Counted from the first letter of the stretch, positions 1 to 6,551 are shown. The stretch: 7,953 bases of DNA from Mucilaginibacter sp. (GCA_025934475.1 JAICXZ010000110.1:1-7953), one strand, 5' to 3'. Numbers and translations: made by a program. The notes: generated by a model not told the origin, from the sequence alone.

Positions 1-300
1 AATCAAAAAATTGCCCCTTTGCTTTTTATCCCTTTGATTGAAAACGCATTCAAACATGTGCCTGATAAGACGGCGAATGACGGCATTCAAATAAATTTTG
101 AAATATCGCCCGATTCATTGCGGTTCAATTGCAGGAACAAGTTTATTAGTGATGATCGACGACCTAAAAATGAAGGCATAGGCCTTAACATTATTGCGCA
201 AAGACTAAAGTTGCTGTATGAAAACCGGCATCAAATTGAAGTCAAAAAAGACGACAGCTATTATGAGGTGACCTTAAAACTGAAATTAAATGCAAATTGA
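1..300 (+). CDS. Sensor histidine kinase, LytS/YehU type (C-terminal fragment, cut by window edge)
   Basis: This is the last 99 codons of a membrane-associated sensor kinase that would phosphorylate the LytTR regulator encoded next to it. The frame is open from base 1, so the real start lies upstream and the TTG at 19 is internal. The visible part is the HATPase_c ATP-binding domain: an N box reading LIENAFKH (about residues 12-19 of the fragment), a degenerate G1 region (FNCRNKF) without the classical DxGxG, and a G2 box with GIGLNIIAQRLKLLY. A missing canonical G1 aspartate and a short G box are normal for the LytS (HPK7-like) family. The sensor, transmembrane and His-phosphorylation (DHp) parts are outside the window, so the signal cannot be guessed. 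The stop codon lies inside the start of the response regulator gene (11-base overlap), indicating one transcript and probably coupled translation. Confidence 0.9.
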   Translation, partial: NQKIAPLLFIPLIENAFKHVPDKTANDGIQINFEISPDSLRFNCRNKFISDDRRPKNEGIGLNIIAQRLKLLYENRHQIEVKKDDSYYEVTLKLKLNAN

Positions 301-985
301 TTGTATAATTGTTGAAGACGAACCAATAGCCCTTGAGCGTGTGAGGTCTTTTGTTTTAAAGATCCCTTACCTGAATTTGACTGCTGCATTCAATAGTTCC
401 ATAGATGCTGTCGGTTTTTTGAAAACAAATCCCGTCGATCTGATCTTCCTGGATATTGAAATGGATGGTTTGAGCGGGATTCAACTATTGGAATCGCTTG
501 GCCGTACGCCTCAAATCATTATCACCACGGCCTATGAGAAATATGCCTTAAAAGGATACGAACTTAAAATTGCCGATTACCTGCTAAAGCCTTTCCCGTT
601 TGATCGTTTTTTAAAAGCAACGGAGAAAGTTTACGATGCGTTAAACACGTCAAAAATTACTACTAAAGATTACTTCTTTGTCAAAACCGAATACCGGATC
701 GAAAAGGTATTCATCAAAGACGTTCTGCTCATTGAAGGCATGAGCGACTACCGCTACATCAAAACCGAAAAAGGCAATATTATGACCCTGCAAACCTTTG
801 GCGAATTAGAAAACCTATTGCCAAAAGATAAGATATGCAGGGTGCATAAATCGTACATGGTAGCCGTAGATAAAATTGAATCCATTGAGCGCAACCGCAT
901 TAAAATAAAAGATACACTGATCCCGGTAAGCGAAACTTATAAAACGGATTTTTACTCCATGCTTGGTATTCGTGGACAAATATAA
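290..985 (+). CDS. LytTR-family DNA-binding response regulator
   Basis: This 231-residue two-domain regulator is full length for the LytR/AlgR family. The receiver domain spans about residues 3-118, with the acidic pocket E9-D10-E11, phosphoacceptor D55 (LIFLDIEM), conserved T80 (ITTAYEKYAL) and K100 (LLKPF). The LytTR DNA-binding domain spans about 126-225 and carries the family signature R184-V-H186-K187-S188. The ATG at 290 gives an N-terminus that starts directly with beta-strand 1 of the receiver, and no better start exists. Translation begins inside the last codons of the kinase gene, without an SD, which suggests coupling. Phosphorylation by the neighbouring kinase should cause dimerisation and binding to paired direct repeats at target promoters. 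The targets are unknown; the gene ends 7 bases from a convergent gene, so the downstream neighbour is not in its operon. Confidence 0.95.
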   Translation: MQIDCIIVEDEPIALERVRSFVLKIPYLNLTAAFNSSIDAVGFLKTNPVDLIFLDIEMDGLSGIQLLESLGRTPQIIITTAYEKYALKGYELKIADYLLKPFPFDRFLKATEKVYDALNTSKITTKDYFFVKTEYRIEKVFIKDVLLIEGMSDYRYIKTEKGNIMTLQTFGELENLLPKDKICRVHKSYMVAVDKIESIERNRIKIKDTLIPVSETYKTDFYSMLGIRGQI

Positions 986-992
986 TCCCGGG

Positions 993-1829
993 CTACCCTA
1001 TCAATCCGTGAATATATTCCGCGCTGGCCTTATAAGTATCAAAATTCATCTCAACAAAGAAATTCTTGACACCGGTCATTTTCGCAGTGTCGAAAAATTC
1101 CTTCCAGTCGATCATTCCTTGTCCTATCGGCACTTGTTTTCCGTCGGCTGTCCAATCAGATAAATGTGATGAAATGAACCTGCCGGGGTATATCCTGAAA
1201 TAATCTGATGCCTTATAACCCAGCTTGATCACCTCAGTCTGGAATTGCATCTTCACCAGCTTTTTGTCCAATGCATCCAAAATAGCATCGTAGATGAGCG
1301 TTCCGTCGATCTTTTTAAACTCGCCTTCATGATTGTGCAGCCCGGTAACCATACCTTCAGTTTTGATCTGCGCGGCTATCTTATTCAGATCACCGGCAGC
1401 CTGCTGAAAATCAGCTATTGTTTTACCCGGTGTTTCCAATCCGGGCGTAACAATCTGCGTCAAACCCAAACCATGGGCAAATTCCATACACTCTGAAAAA
1501 TTGTTCTTCAAGTTACCCATCCCAAAGTGACAGCTCGGGCAAGTCATGCCTGCATCTTCGATCATTCTTTTCAGATCGGCTGGTTTTACAGCAGCGAGCG
1601 GCTTAAAGTCGTCATATCCGGCCGGGTAGCACATTTCAGTGTATTGGTACCCCATAGCCGCCATAGTTTTCATAGTTCCCGCGAAATCCTTCACAACCAT
1701 ATCTCTGATCGGGTAGGTTTGAAAACCAATGGGGTGTTTATACTTTGCAGCTGCTTTTAAGAAGCCGGGAAGCAGAAGCACCGCTCCTGCCCCCATGGCG
1801 CTTTGACCAATAAATTTTCTTCTGTCCAT
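993..1829 (-). CDS. Tat-exported sugar phosphate isomerase/epimerase-like TIM barrel protein
   Basis: This 278-residue protein belongs to the xylose-isomerase-like / AP endonuclease 2 TIM barrel superfamily (IolE/hydroxypyruvate isomerase-like). The N-terminus is a twin-arginine leader: R3-R4-K-F-I, a hydrophobic stretch to about residue 21, and a possible A-x-A-type cleavage region near 25-28, so the mature enzyme is probably periplasmic or envelope-bound. The barrel runs from IGFQTYPIRD (34-43) to the end. Candidate metal or catalytic residues are E65, H101, H165 and H167 (GLHNHEGEF), Q197/E199, H222 (SSHLSDW) and E260 (FFVEMN). Substrate and reaction cannot be read from the sequence; isomerisation or epimerisation of a (keto)sugar is the family expectation. 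It is the second gene of an operon with the Gfo/Idh/MocA oxidoreductase: the gap is 10 bases and its strong SD overlaps the upstream stop codon, so the two products probably act on the same pathway. Confidence 0.87.
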   Translation of the reverse strand: MDRRKFIGQSAMGAGAVLLLPGFLKAAAKYKHPIGFQTYPIRDMVVKDFAGTMKTMAAMGYQYTEMCYPAGYDDFKPLAAVKPADLKRMIEDAGMTCPSCHFGMGNLKNNFSECMEFAHGLGLTQIVTPGLETPGKTIADFQQAAGDLNKIAAQIKTEGMVTGLHNHEGEFKKIDGTLIYDAILDALDKKLVKMQFQTEVIKLGYKASDYFRIYPGRFISSHLSDWTADGKQVPIGQGMIDWKEFFDTAKMTGVKNFFVEMNFDTYKASAEYIHGLIG

Positions 1830-1834
1830 CTTCG

Positions 1835-1841
1835 CCTCCTT
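1835..1841 (-). promoter_or_regulatory. Strong Shine-Dalgarno site of the isomerase-like gene
   Basis: On the minus strand the sequence reads AAGGAGG, a near-perfect anti-16S complement, 5 bases before the ATG at 1829. It overlaps the TAA stop of the upstream oxidoreductase (1840-1842), so a terminating ribosome sits on it. Such strong SDs are uncommon in Bacteroidota, where most genes start without one. The site confirms the ATG at 1829 as the start. Confidence 0.8.
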
Positions 1842-3441
1842 AAATTGTAGCCGGATCCCAGCCGGTTCTGTAATCGCGTTTCAGGTATTTATTGGCATCA
1901 GGTACATTGGTGATCTGCCTGGTTGTTGCGTCGTACTTCAACAACTTTTGAGCGCGCAAAGATGCAGCGTACAAGTTTACAGCCTCGGTTAATCCTTCTG
2001 CCTCTGGGAAGCTGCCGGGATATTGGGTACCAGCCTTGCAACTCTTGGCAAACAGCGTCAAAGCGTCTATCATCTTGCTGTGCTCGTAAGAGTTAACAGG
2101 CGGAACAACAGCGTTTACTGGCTTGTCTTTTTTATGGAACAGCCTTGGGTTCTGAATGTTGAAGCCGGTTAATATCTTGCCTTTCGTACCTACGAACATC
2201 ATACCTTCGGCAGGAAGATCGTCTTCGTTGATGGCGATTAGTTCTTCAGGTACTGTCGGACGGATCCCTCCATCCCACCAGAATAGGTCAACCGGTCCCC
2301 TATCGCCGTTAGCCGGGTATTTAAATTTAACGGTACATCCTTCCGGGAACGAGAAGTCGTTGTGAACGAAATTCGGCCCGTAATCGCCCATACCTACATA
2401 GTGAGTCAGGTTAGGAACCACTACTTCGGGCGACGTCAGTTTTAGTGCGTTAAATACTGTCCATAAACTATAGTGGCCCATATCAGCCATGGAACCGCCG
2501 CCGAAATCGTACCAACCACGGAATACCATATTAGTATAGTGTGGCGAATATGCCCTGTCGGCTTCCGGACCGAGCCACAATTGCCAATCGAGTCCATCAG
2601 GCACTGGTACATTTTCGGTTGGTATCATTGGATACTGCGGCCACACCGGGCGATTGGTCCAGTTATGAATCTCTTTCAGCTTACCTATTTTGCCGTGATT
2701 GATCCATTCCATCACCTGGTCCATCGACCCATTAGAATCCCAGGGCACCAGGTGGGTAACGATATTGGTCTTCTGACGCGCCAGCTCGATCACTGCTTTG
2801 CCCTCCAGCAATCGGTTCGATACAGGCTTGTGCATCAGCACGTGTTTATTTCTCTTTAAAGCCGCAATGGCAAATAGCCCGTGCAGGTGATCCGGCGTCA
2901 TGATCTTCACTGCATCCAGGTCTTTTTCCTTATCCAGCAGTTCGCGGTAATCGGCATACGGCGTACATGCCTTAAAATTATCGCTGCCACGAACGTTGGC
3001 ATAAAAACTATCAACCACATTTTGGCCCACATCCCTGCCTCCGGGAATAACATTGTCGCCGCCCGGCTGCCAATCCGGTTTGTTAATGGCCTTCCTGATT
3101 TCGTCGCGAAGGCCGGTTTTGGACCAATCTTTATATCCCACAGCATACTGATTAGGATCGCAAACAGCTACTATTTGCACATCAGGAACTGCCAGCAGGG
3201 GCAGCATTTCGCGAAGTCCCTGTGTGCCACAGCCTACGTAAGCCATGGTTAGCTTGTCGCTTGGAGCCACGAAGCCGGTTCCACCCAGCACATGTCGCGG
3301 AACAATGCTGAACGCCAGAGCGCCGGTACCCGCCATCTTGATAAATTTGCGGCGGTCGATGTTGGAAAAACTGCCTGAGGGGGTAGCAGGTTGGTCATTT
3401 GCAGGCAAATGATCGTCATTGGGAAGAGATTCCTGTTTCAT
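1840..3441 (-). CDS. Tat-exported Gfo/Idh/MocA family oxidoreductase
   Basis: This 533-residue NAD(P)-dependent sugar oxidoreductase is of the long Bacteroidota type (classical members are about 350 residues). A twin-arginine leader sits at about 28-50 (IDRRKFIKMAGTGALAFSIV), after a polar n-region of about 27 residues. The Rossmann fold starts near 64, with the dinucleotide loop G70-C-G72-T-Q-G75 and an acidic D95 at the end of beta-2 (VAVCDPN). The motif MTPDHLHG lies at 181-188, and the usual catalytic EKP is HKP here (204-206, VLMHKPVSN). The substrate-side domain carries GGGSMADMGHYSLW (314-327). The ATG at 3441 is preferred: longer reading needs a TTG at 3507 inside an A/T tract and adds 22 residues unlike a leader. 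Export by Tat fits a protein that binds its cofactor before crossing the membrane. It is the first gene of an operon with the isomerase-like gene. The exact substrate is unknown; oxidation of a sugar or a 3-keto-sugar intermediate is an inference. Confidence 0.9.
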   Translation of the reverse strand: MKQESLPNDDHLPANDQPATPSGSFSNIDRRKFIKMAGTGALAFSIVPRHVLGGTGFVAPSDKLTMAYVGCGTQGLREMLPLLAVPDVQIVAVCDPNQYAVGYKDWSKTGLRDEIRKAINKPDWQPGGDNVIPGGRDVGQNVVDSFYANVRGSDNFKACTPYADYRELLDKEKDLDAVKIMTPDHLHGLFAIAALKRNKHVLMHKPVSNRLLEGKAVIELARQKTNIVTHLVPWDSNGSMDQVMEWINHGKIGKLKEIHNWTNRPVWPQYPMIPTENVPVPDGLDWQLWLGPEADRAYSPHYTNMVFRGWYDFGGGSMADMGHYSLWTVFNALKLTSPEVVVPNLTHYVGMGDYGPNFVHNDFSFPEGCTVKFKYPANGDRGPVDLFWWDGGIRPTVPEELIAINEDDLPAEGMMFVGTKGKILTGFNIQNPRLFHKKDKPVNAVVPPVNSYEHSKMIDALTLFAKSCKAGTQYPGSFPEAEGLTEAVNLYAASLRAQKLLKYDATTRQITNVPDANKYLKRDYRTGWDPATI

Positions 3442-3635
3442 AAGGGTTGAGTTTATAAGTTGGTTAGACGGTATGAGATACCTAAAATTGGTAAAAAAAA
3501 TTGGCAAACAATGTAACTTTTGTGTTGATAATACACTTACAGGTGCGGGTTTTCTATCGCCCTTATGTCATCCATTCAGCTTTTTAATACACACAAAAAA
3601 CAAATCATTATCTTAGCGTCCTTTTTATTACGACC
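3442..3635. other. Divergent intergenic region between the oxidoreductase operon and dapA
   Basis: These 194 bases must hold the promoters for both the minus-strand oxidoreductase operon and plus-strand dapA. No ORF here looks like a gene. A weak -7-like element for dapA is listed separately. On the minus strand I see several TTG/TTTG triplets around 3501-3512 but no matching TAnnTTTG at 17-23 bases, so I do not assign a promoter for the operon. No convincing hairpin, operator dyad or riboswitch was seen. Confidence 0.6.
3609..3616 (+). promoter_or_regulatory. Possible -7 element for dapA
   Basis: TATCTTAG matches the Bacteroidota -7 consensus TAnnTTTG at all but one fixed position and lies 19 bases before the dapA ATG. 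There is no clear TTG about 20 bases upstream, only T-rich sequence (3581-3586). This is a weak call based on position and partial match. Confidence 0.3.
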
Positions 3636-4517
3636 ATGAACAAATTTTACGGCACAGGCGTAGCGATAGTAACCCCGTTTGAAACAAGCGGCGAGGTTGA
3701 CTATAACGGGCTGCGTACACTCATCAATTATTTAATAGAGGGCGGGATCGAGTACATCGTTTCCCTTGGTACAACAGGTGAAAGCGTTACATTAAGTAAG
3801 GATGAGAAGAAGAAAGTGTGGTCGTTTACTGCCGAGGTTAATAATGGCCGCGTTCCGCTGGTGGTAGGTATTGGCGGCAACAATACACACGAAATTGTTA
3901 ACGAGGTAAAAAGCTTTGACATAACCGGATACGATGCGATCCTTTCAGCTAGTCCAAACTATAACAAGCCCTCACAGGAAGGTATCTACCAGCATTACAA
4001 AGCCATATCGGAAGCCGCTCCGCTTCCTATTATATTATATAATGTACCCAGCCGTACCGGCAGCAACATGAGCGCTGACACCACGACACGACTGGCTCAT
4101 GATTTCAAAAACATCATCGGCATGAAGGAAGCTTCGGGCAATTTTGACCAGTTGAACCAGATCATGCGCGATAAGCCGGAGGATTTTCTGCTGATCTCAG
4201 GTGATGATCCTATTTCTTTGCCAATGATCGCGTTAGGCGGTGCGGGTGTTATTTCTGTAGTTGGCAATGCTATACCACGCCAGTTTTCGGATATGATCAG
4301 GCTTTGCCTTAAAGGCGATTTCAAAGAGGCTCAAAAAGGTCATTCGGCATTTATCGATTTTACCCGGATGATGTTTGCAGAAGGCAGCCCGGCAGGAGTA
4401 AAAACCGCGCTTAAAGCACTGGGTATCTGCGGCGATACAGTTAGGTTGCCGTTGGTACAAGTAAGCAGCGCCCTTGCCGATAAAATCAACACAGAAGTTA
4501 AGAAACTCACCAATTAA
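3636..4517 (+). CDS. dapA: 4-hydroxy-tetrahydrodipicolinate synthase (DapA)
   Basis: This cytoplasmic class I aldolase-type TIM barrel condenses pyruvate with L-aspartate semialdehyde, the first committed step to diaminopimelate and lysine. Its 293 residues match the usual length of about 292. Active-site residues are all visible (E. coli numbers in brackets): T46 and T47 in GTTGES (T44/T45), Y109 (Y107), Y135 in YNVPSRTG (Y133), R140 (R138) and Schiff-base K164 in IGMKEASG (K161). The GVISV segment at 204-208 corresponds to the pyruvate-site region. Residues that bind inhibitory lysine in E. coli differ here: H53 is K55, H56 is K58 and Y106 is N108, while S50, N82 and E86 are kept, so strong feedback inhibition by lysine is doubtful. 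The active-site set separates it from N-acetylneuraminate lyase and KDG aldolase relatives reasonably well. The ATG at 3636 has no SD, as is common in the phylum. The gene is monocistronic, ending 22 bases before a strong terminator. Confidence 0.95.
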   Translation: MNKFYGTGVAIVTPFETSGEVDYNGLRTLINYLIEGGIEYIVSLGTTGESVTLSKDEKKKVWSFTAEVNNGRVPLVVGIGGNNTHEIVNEVKSFDITGYDAILSASPNYNKPSQEGIYQHYKAISEAAPLPIILYNVPSRTGSNMSADTTTRLAHDFKNIIGMKEASGNFDQLNQIMRDKPEDFLLISGDDPISLPMIALGGAGVISVVGNAIPRQFSDMIRLCLKGDFKEAQKGHSAFIDFTRMMFAEGSPAGVKTALKALGICGDTVRLPLVQVSSALADKINTEVKKLTN

Positions 4518-4539
4518 AGAGAATAGGCGTACACTAAAT

Positions 4540-4576
4540 AAAAAACCCGCTCCGGTATTAACCGGGCGGGTTTTTT
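4540..4576 (+). terminator. Strong intrinsic terminator, bidirectional (dapA and H1-like gene)
   Basis: The left arm AAAAAACCCGC-T-CCGGT (4540-4556) pairs with ACCGGGCGGGTTTTTT (4561-4576) around an ATTA loop, with a single bulged T at 4551. The GC core is about 10 pairs. The plus strand ends in six Ts, 22 bases after the dapA stop. Read on the minus strand it also ends in a run of six Ts, 24 bases after the stop of the H1-like gene, so one hairpin can end both convergent transcripts. Confidence 0.92.
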
Positions 4577-4599
4577 AGTGATAAAGTAGAAAGTTTACT

Positions 4600-4776
4600 T
4601 TATGCTTTGTTTTTCGAATCCTGGATCTCCAGGCGAATTGCTTGAGCTAAATTTTTCAATTCCTGCATGCCTTTACGAACGCGTGTACCGGCTGCGCTGT
4701 TACCCTTGCTGTAGAACTTTTCAGCATCAGCTTCTAATGATGCAACCAGGTTCTTTACTTCAGTAAATTTTTTCAT
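4600..4776 (-). CDS. Histone H1-like small basic protein (Hc1-type N-terminal region)
   Basis: This 58-residue ORF starts MKKFTEVKNLVASLEADAEK and continues with FYSKGNSAAGTRVRKGMQELKNLAQAIR to a lysine-rich end. This is the short protein annotated as histone H1 in many Bacteroidota, related to the N-terminal part of chlamydial Hc1. It is predicted mostly alpha-helical with net positive charge and no signal or membrane segment. It lacks the long lysine/alanine-rich C-terminal tail of Hc1, which is normal for this family. The role is inferred: DNA binding or nucleoid organisation, probably highly expressed. The start is supported by an AAGGAG site 9 bases upstream. It is a single gene that shares a terminator with convergent dapA and has a long AT-rich upstream region. 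Confidence 0.88.
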   Translation of the reverse strand: MKKFTEVKNLVASLEADAEKFYSKGNSAAGTRVRKGMQELKNLAQAIRLEIQDSKNKA

Positions 4777-4785
4777 TTTGAGTTA

Positions 4786-4791
4786 CTCCTT
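4786..4791 (-). promoter_or_regulatory. Shine-Dalgarno site of the H1-like gene
   Basis: The minus strand reads AAGGAG, 9 bases before the ATG at 4776. It is one of only two clear SDs among the starts in this window and supports the small ORF as a real, well-translated gene. Confidence 0.75.
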
Positions 4792-4792
4792 T

Positions 4793-5094
4793 TAAGTATT
4801 GAGGTTTATTGTTTTAATTAAAGCTAATCTAATGCGTTTTTATTAAAAAAAAAACTTTTGCCTATAAAAAATAATGCCCTCACAGTGGTTTTTTTCCACA
4901 TTTTTAATATCTATACACGATGTAGACAATTTTCATACGGAATAATATTTTACACTAAAAAATAATACATATTCCATACTTTCCAAATTAAAAAATTAAT
5001 TATCCGGAAGTTAAATCCAAGCTCAATTTTACACAAAATGCAATTAAAGCCGTATTAATTTAAAATATCCTTTACAGCAATACCGAAACAATAA
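4793..5094. other. AT-rich intergenic region without a recognisable gene
   Basis: About 300 bases separate the GH125 stop from the H1-like gene; both genes are on the minus strand. The composition is far more A/T-rich than the flanking genes, with A-tracts at 4845-4854 and 4866-4871 and a T-tract at 4889-4895. I see no coding ORF, tRNA or convincing terminator for GH125. The only dyad noted is a 4-base stem, GTGG/CCAC, around seven Ts (4885-4899), too weak to call. The region probably holds the promoter and upstream sequence of the H1-like gene and the 3' end of the GH125 transcript. Confidence 0.55.
4824..4831 (-). promoter_or_regulatory. Possible -7 element for the H1-like gene
   Basis: The minus strand reads TAGATTAG, one mismatch from TAnnTTTG at the fixed positions, giving a leader of roughly 40 bases. 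No TTG is present at the expected distance; a run of ten Ts (minus strand) lies in that zone instead. Weak support only. Confidence 0.25.
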
Positions 5095-6528
5095 TTATAT
5101 AATTGTTTTTAATATCTGGGGGTGATTTTGGTGGGTTTTTATCACTAACTCGCCGAAAAGTGTATTGGCCCAGGCGAACCATTTACGCGTAAAATCGGCT
5201 GGATTGTCCTTATTGAACGATTCGTGCATGAATCCGGTGTCTGCATGCGTGTGTTTTAACCACTTAAGGCACGTAGTAATCTCCCCTTCGTTGGTTGAGG
5301 TAATAGCACGAATAATAATGCTCATTGGCCATATATATCCAAGTCCCACGTGCGGACCGCCTATACCCTCAGCTGCCTTACCCCTGAAGAAGTACGGATT
5401 GGATGTACTCAGGACAAATTTTCTTGTACTCTGATAAAGCGGATCATTTGCCTTAATGGCGCCTAAATAAGGCAACGCCAGCAGACTTGGCACATTGGCA
5501 TCGTCCATAAATGATTGGTTGCCAAAACCGTCAACCTCGTAAGCCAGGATGTTACCGTAAACGGGGTGATGCCCGATGGCATATTTGTATAAGGCAGTAT
5601 ATACCTCGTTAGCCAACACACGACATTGATTTGCAGTTTTATGGTCGCCAGCTATTTTATCGAACATCTCGCCGAGCTGATTCAGGCTCAGTACTGCGAA
5701 ATAATTTGATGGCACCAGGAAAGGGAAGATCGTTGCATCATCCGATGGCCTGAACACAGAGCAGATCAGTCCAACTGGTTTGATCGGGTTGCCATAGCCA
5801 CCATTCGGTACCGTGTCGCTTGCCACTTCAGTTCTGCGCTGAAAATGGTACGGTCCATGATCTTTCTTACGTTGCTGGGTTTTGAAAGTGTGCAATATGG
5901 ATTTACCGGCCTCTCTCCAGTCCGAATCGAAAAAGCTTTTATCACCGGTAATCATCCAATAGTTATAAGCCAATCTTACAGGATAACATAATGAGTCGAC
6001 TTCCCACTTACGTTCGTGAAGTTCGGGCTTCATGTCGGTATTGTCCTTATCCCATTCGCTACCCGTCGCCTTTTCATTGAAGGCGTTGGCATAAGGGTCT
6101 ATCAGGATGCATTTGCTTTGCCTGCTGATAACACCCTGTATAAGGCTCTTTAATTGAGGATCATTTTTAATCAATGGCAAATAGGGCCACACCTGCGCCG
6201 AAGAATCTCGCAGCCACATAGCATCGATGTCGCCGGTAATAACAAAGGTGTCGGGCTTGCCATCTTTGTCCTTATATTTTACCGTGGTGTCCAGCGTGTT
6301 AGGATAACAGTTCTCAAACAGCCACCCTATTTCAGGATCTTTGATGTCGGCTTTAATACGCGCAATAGTGCTTTCAACCGCCGGACTATTAAATCTGCGC
6401 AAATTAGGACTCAATCGCTTAGTCTGGTATTGTTGATCATCCGTAAACCAGGAAGCAGGTTTCAATCCGAGTCCAATTCCGGCCGCTGTGAGGCCATTCA
6501 ATTTAATAAAATCACGACGATTTAGCAT
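5095..6528 (-). CDS. Glycoside hydrolase family 125 (exo-alpha-1,6-mannosidase), Tat-exported
   Basis: This 477-residue protein (DUF1237/Mug157-type (alpha/alpha)6 barrel) removes terminal alpha-1,6-linked mannose from N-glycan or mannan fragments in characterised members. A twin-arginine leader is at the N-terminus: R4-R5-D-F-I-K-L-N-G, hydrophobic to about residue 26, pointing to the periplasm. Family motifs in order: ITGDIDAMWLRDSSAQVWPY (97-116), KWEVDSLCYP (174-183), FRPSDDATIFPFLVPSN (259-275), QSFMDDANVPSLL (338-350), GGPHVGLGYIWP (390-401) and MHESF (434-438). D263 and E436 are the likely general acid and base; their spacing fits D220/E393 as I recall them for the Clostridium perfringens enzyme. 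The ATG at 6528 is chosen because a longer start (6591) would place the upstream gene's terminator inside the coding sequence. No other mannan-degradation genes are adjacent. The gene lies 24 bases beyond that terminator, so its promoter must overlap it, or it depends on read-through. Confidence 0.93.
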   Translation of the reverse strand: MLNRRDFIKLNGLTAAGIGLGLKPASWFTDDQQYQTKRLSPNLRRFNSPAVESTIARIKADIKDPEIGWLFENCYPNTLDTTVKYKDKDGKPDTFVITGDIDAMWLRDSSAQVWPYLPLIKNDPQLKSLIQGVISRQSKCILIDPYANAFNEKATGSEWDKDNTDMKPELHERKWEVDSLCYPVRLAYNYWMITGDKSFFDSDWREAGKSILHTFKTQQRKKDHGPYHFQRRTEVASDTVPNGGYGNPIKPVGLICSVFRPSDDATIFPFLVPSNYFAVLSLNQLGEMFDKIAGDHKTANQCRVLANEVYTALYKYAIGHHPVYGNILAYEVDGFGNQSFMDDANVPSLLALPYLGAIKANDPLYQSTRKFVLSTSNPYFFRGKAAEGIGGPHVGLGYIWPMSIIIRAITSTNEGEITTCLKWLKHTHADTGFMHESFNKDNPADFTRKWFAWANTLFGELVIKTHQNHPQILKTII

Positions 6529-6551
6529 AGCAGGTAAAAGTTGGTTGGGGT

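Noticed and set aside
19..300. A complete 93-residue gene starting at TTG 19
   Set aside because: The frame is open to base 1 and the residues before it (NQKIAP) fit the kinase domain, so it is an internal codon of a gene cut by the window edge.
2473..3252. Plus-strand ORFs of 123-128 codons opposite the oxidoreductase
   Set aside because: Shadow frames of a gene with clear motifs; no recognisable domain or start signal.
3442..3507. N-terminal 22-residue extension of the oxidoreductase starting at TTG 3507
   Set aside because: It starts in an A/T tract with a TTG, adds residues that do not look like a leader, and the ATG at 3441 gives a normal n-region before the Tat motif.
4885..4900. Hairpin GTGG-T7-CCAC as a terminator for an unannotated transcript
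   Set aside because: The stem is only four pairs around an all-T loop; no gene on the plus strand leads into it.
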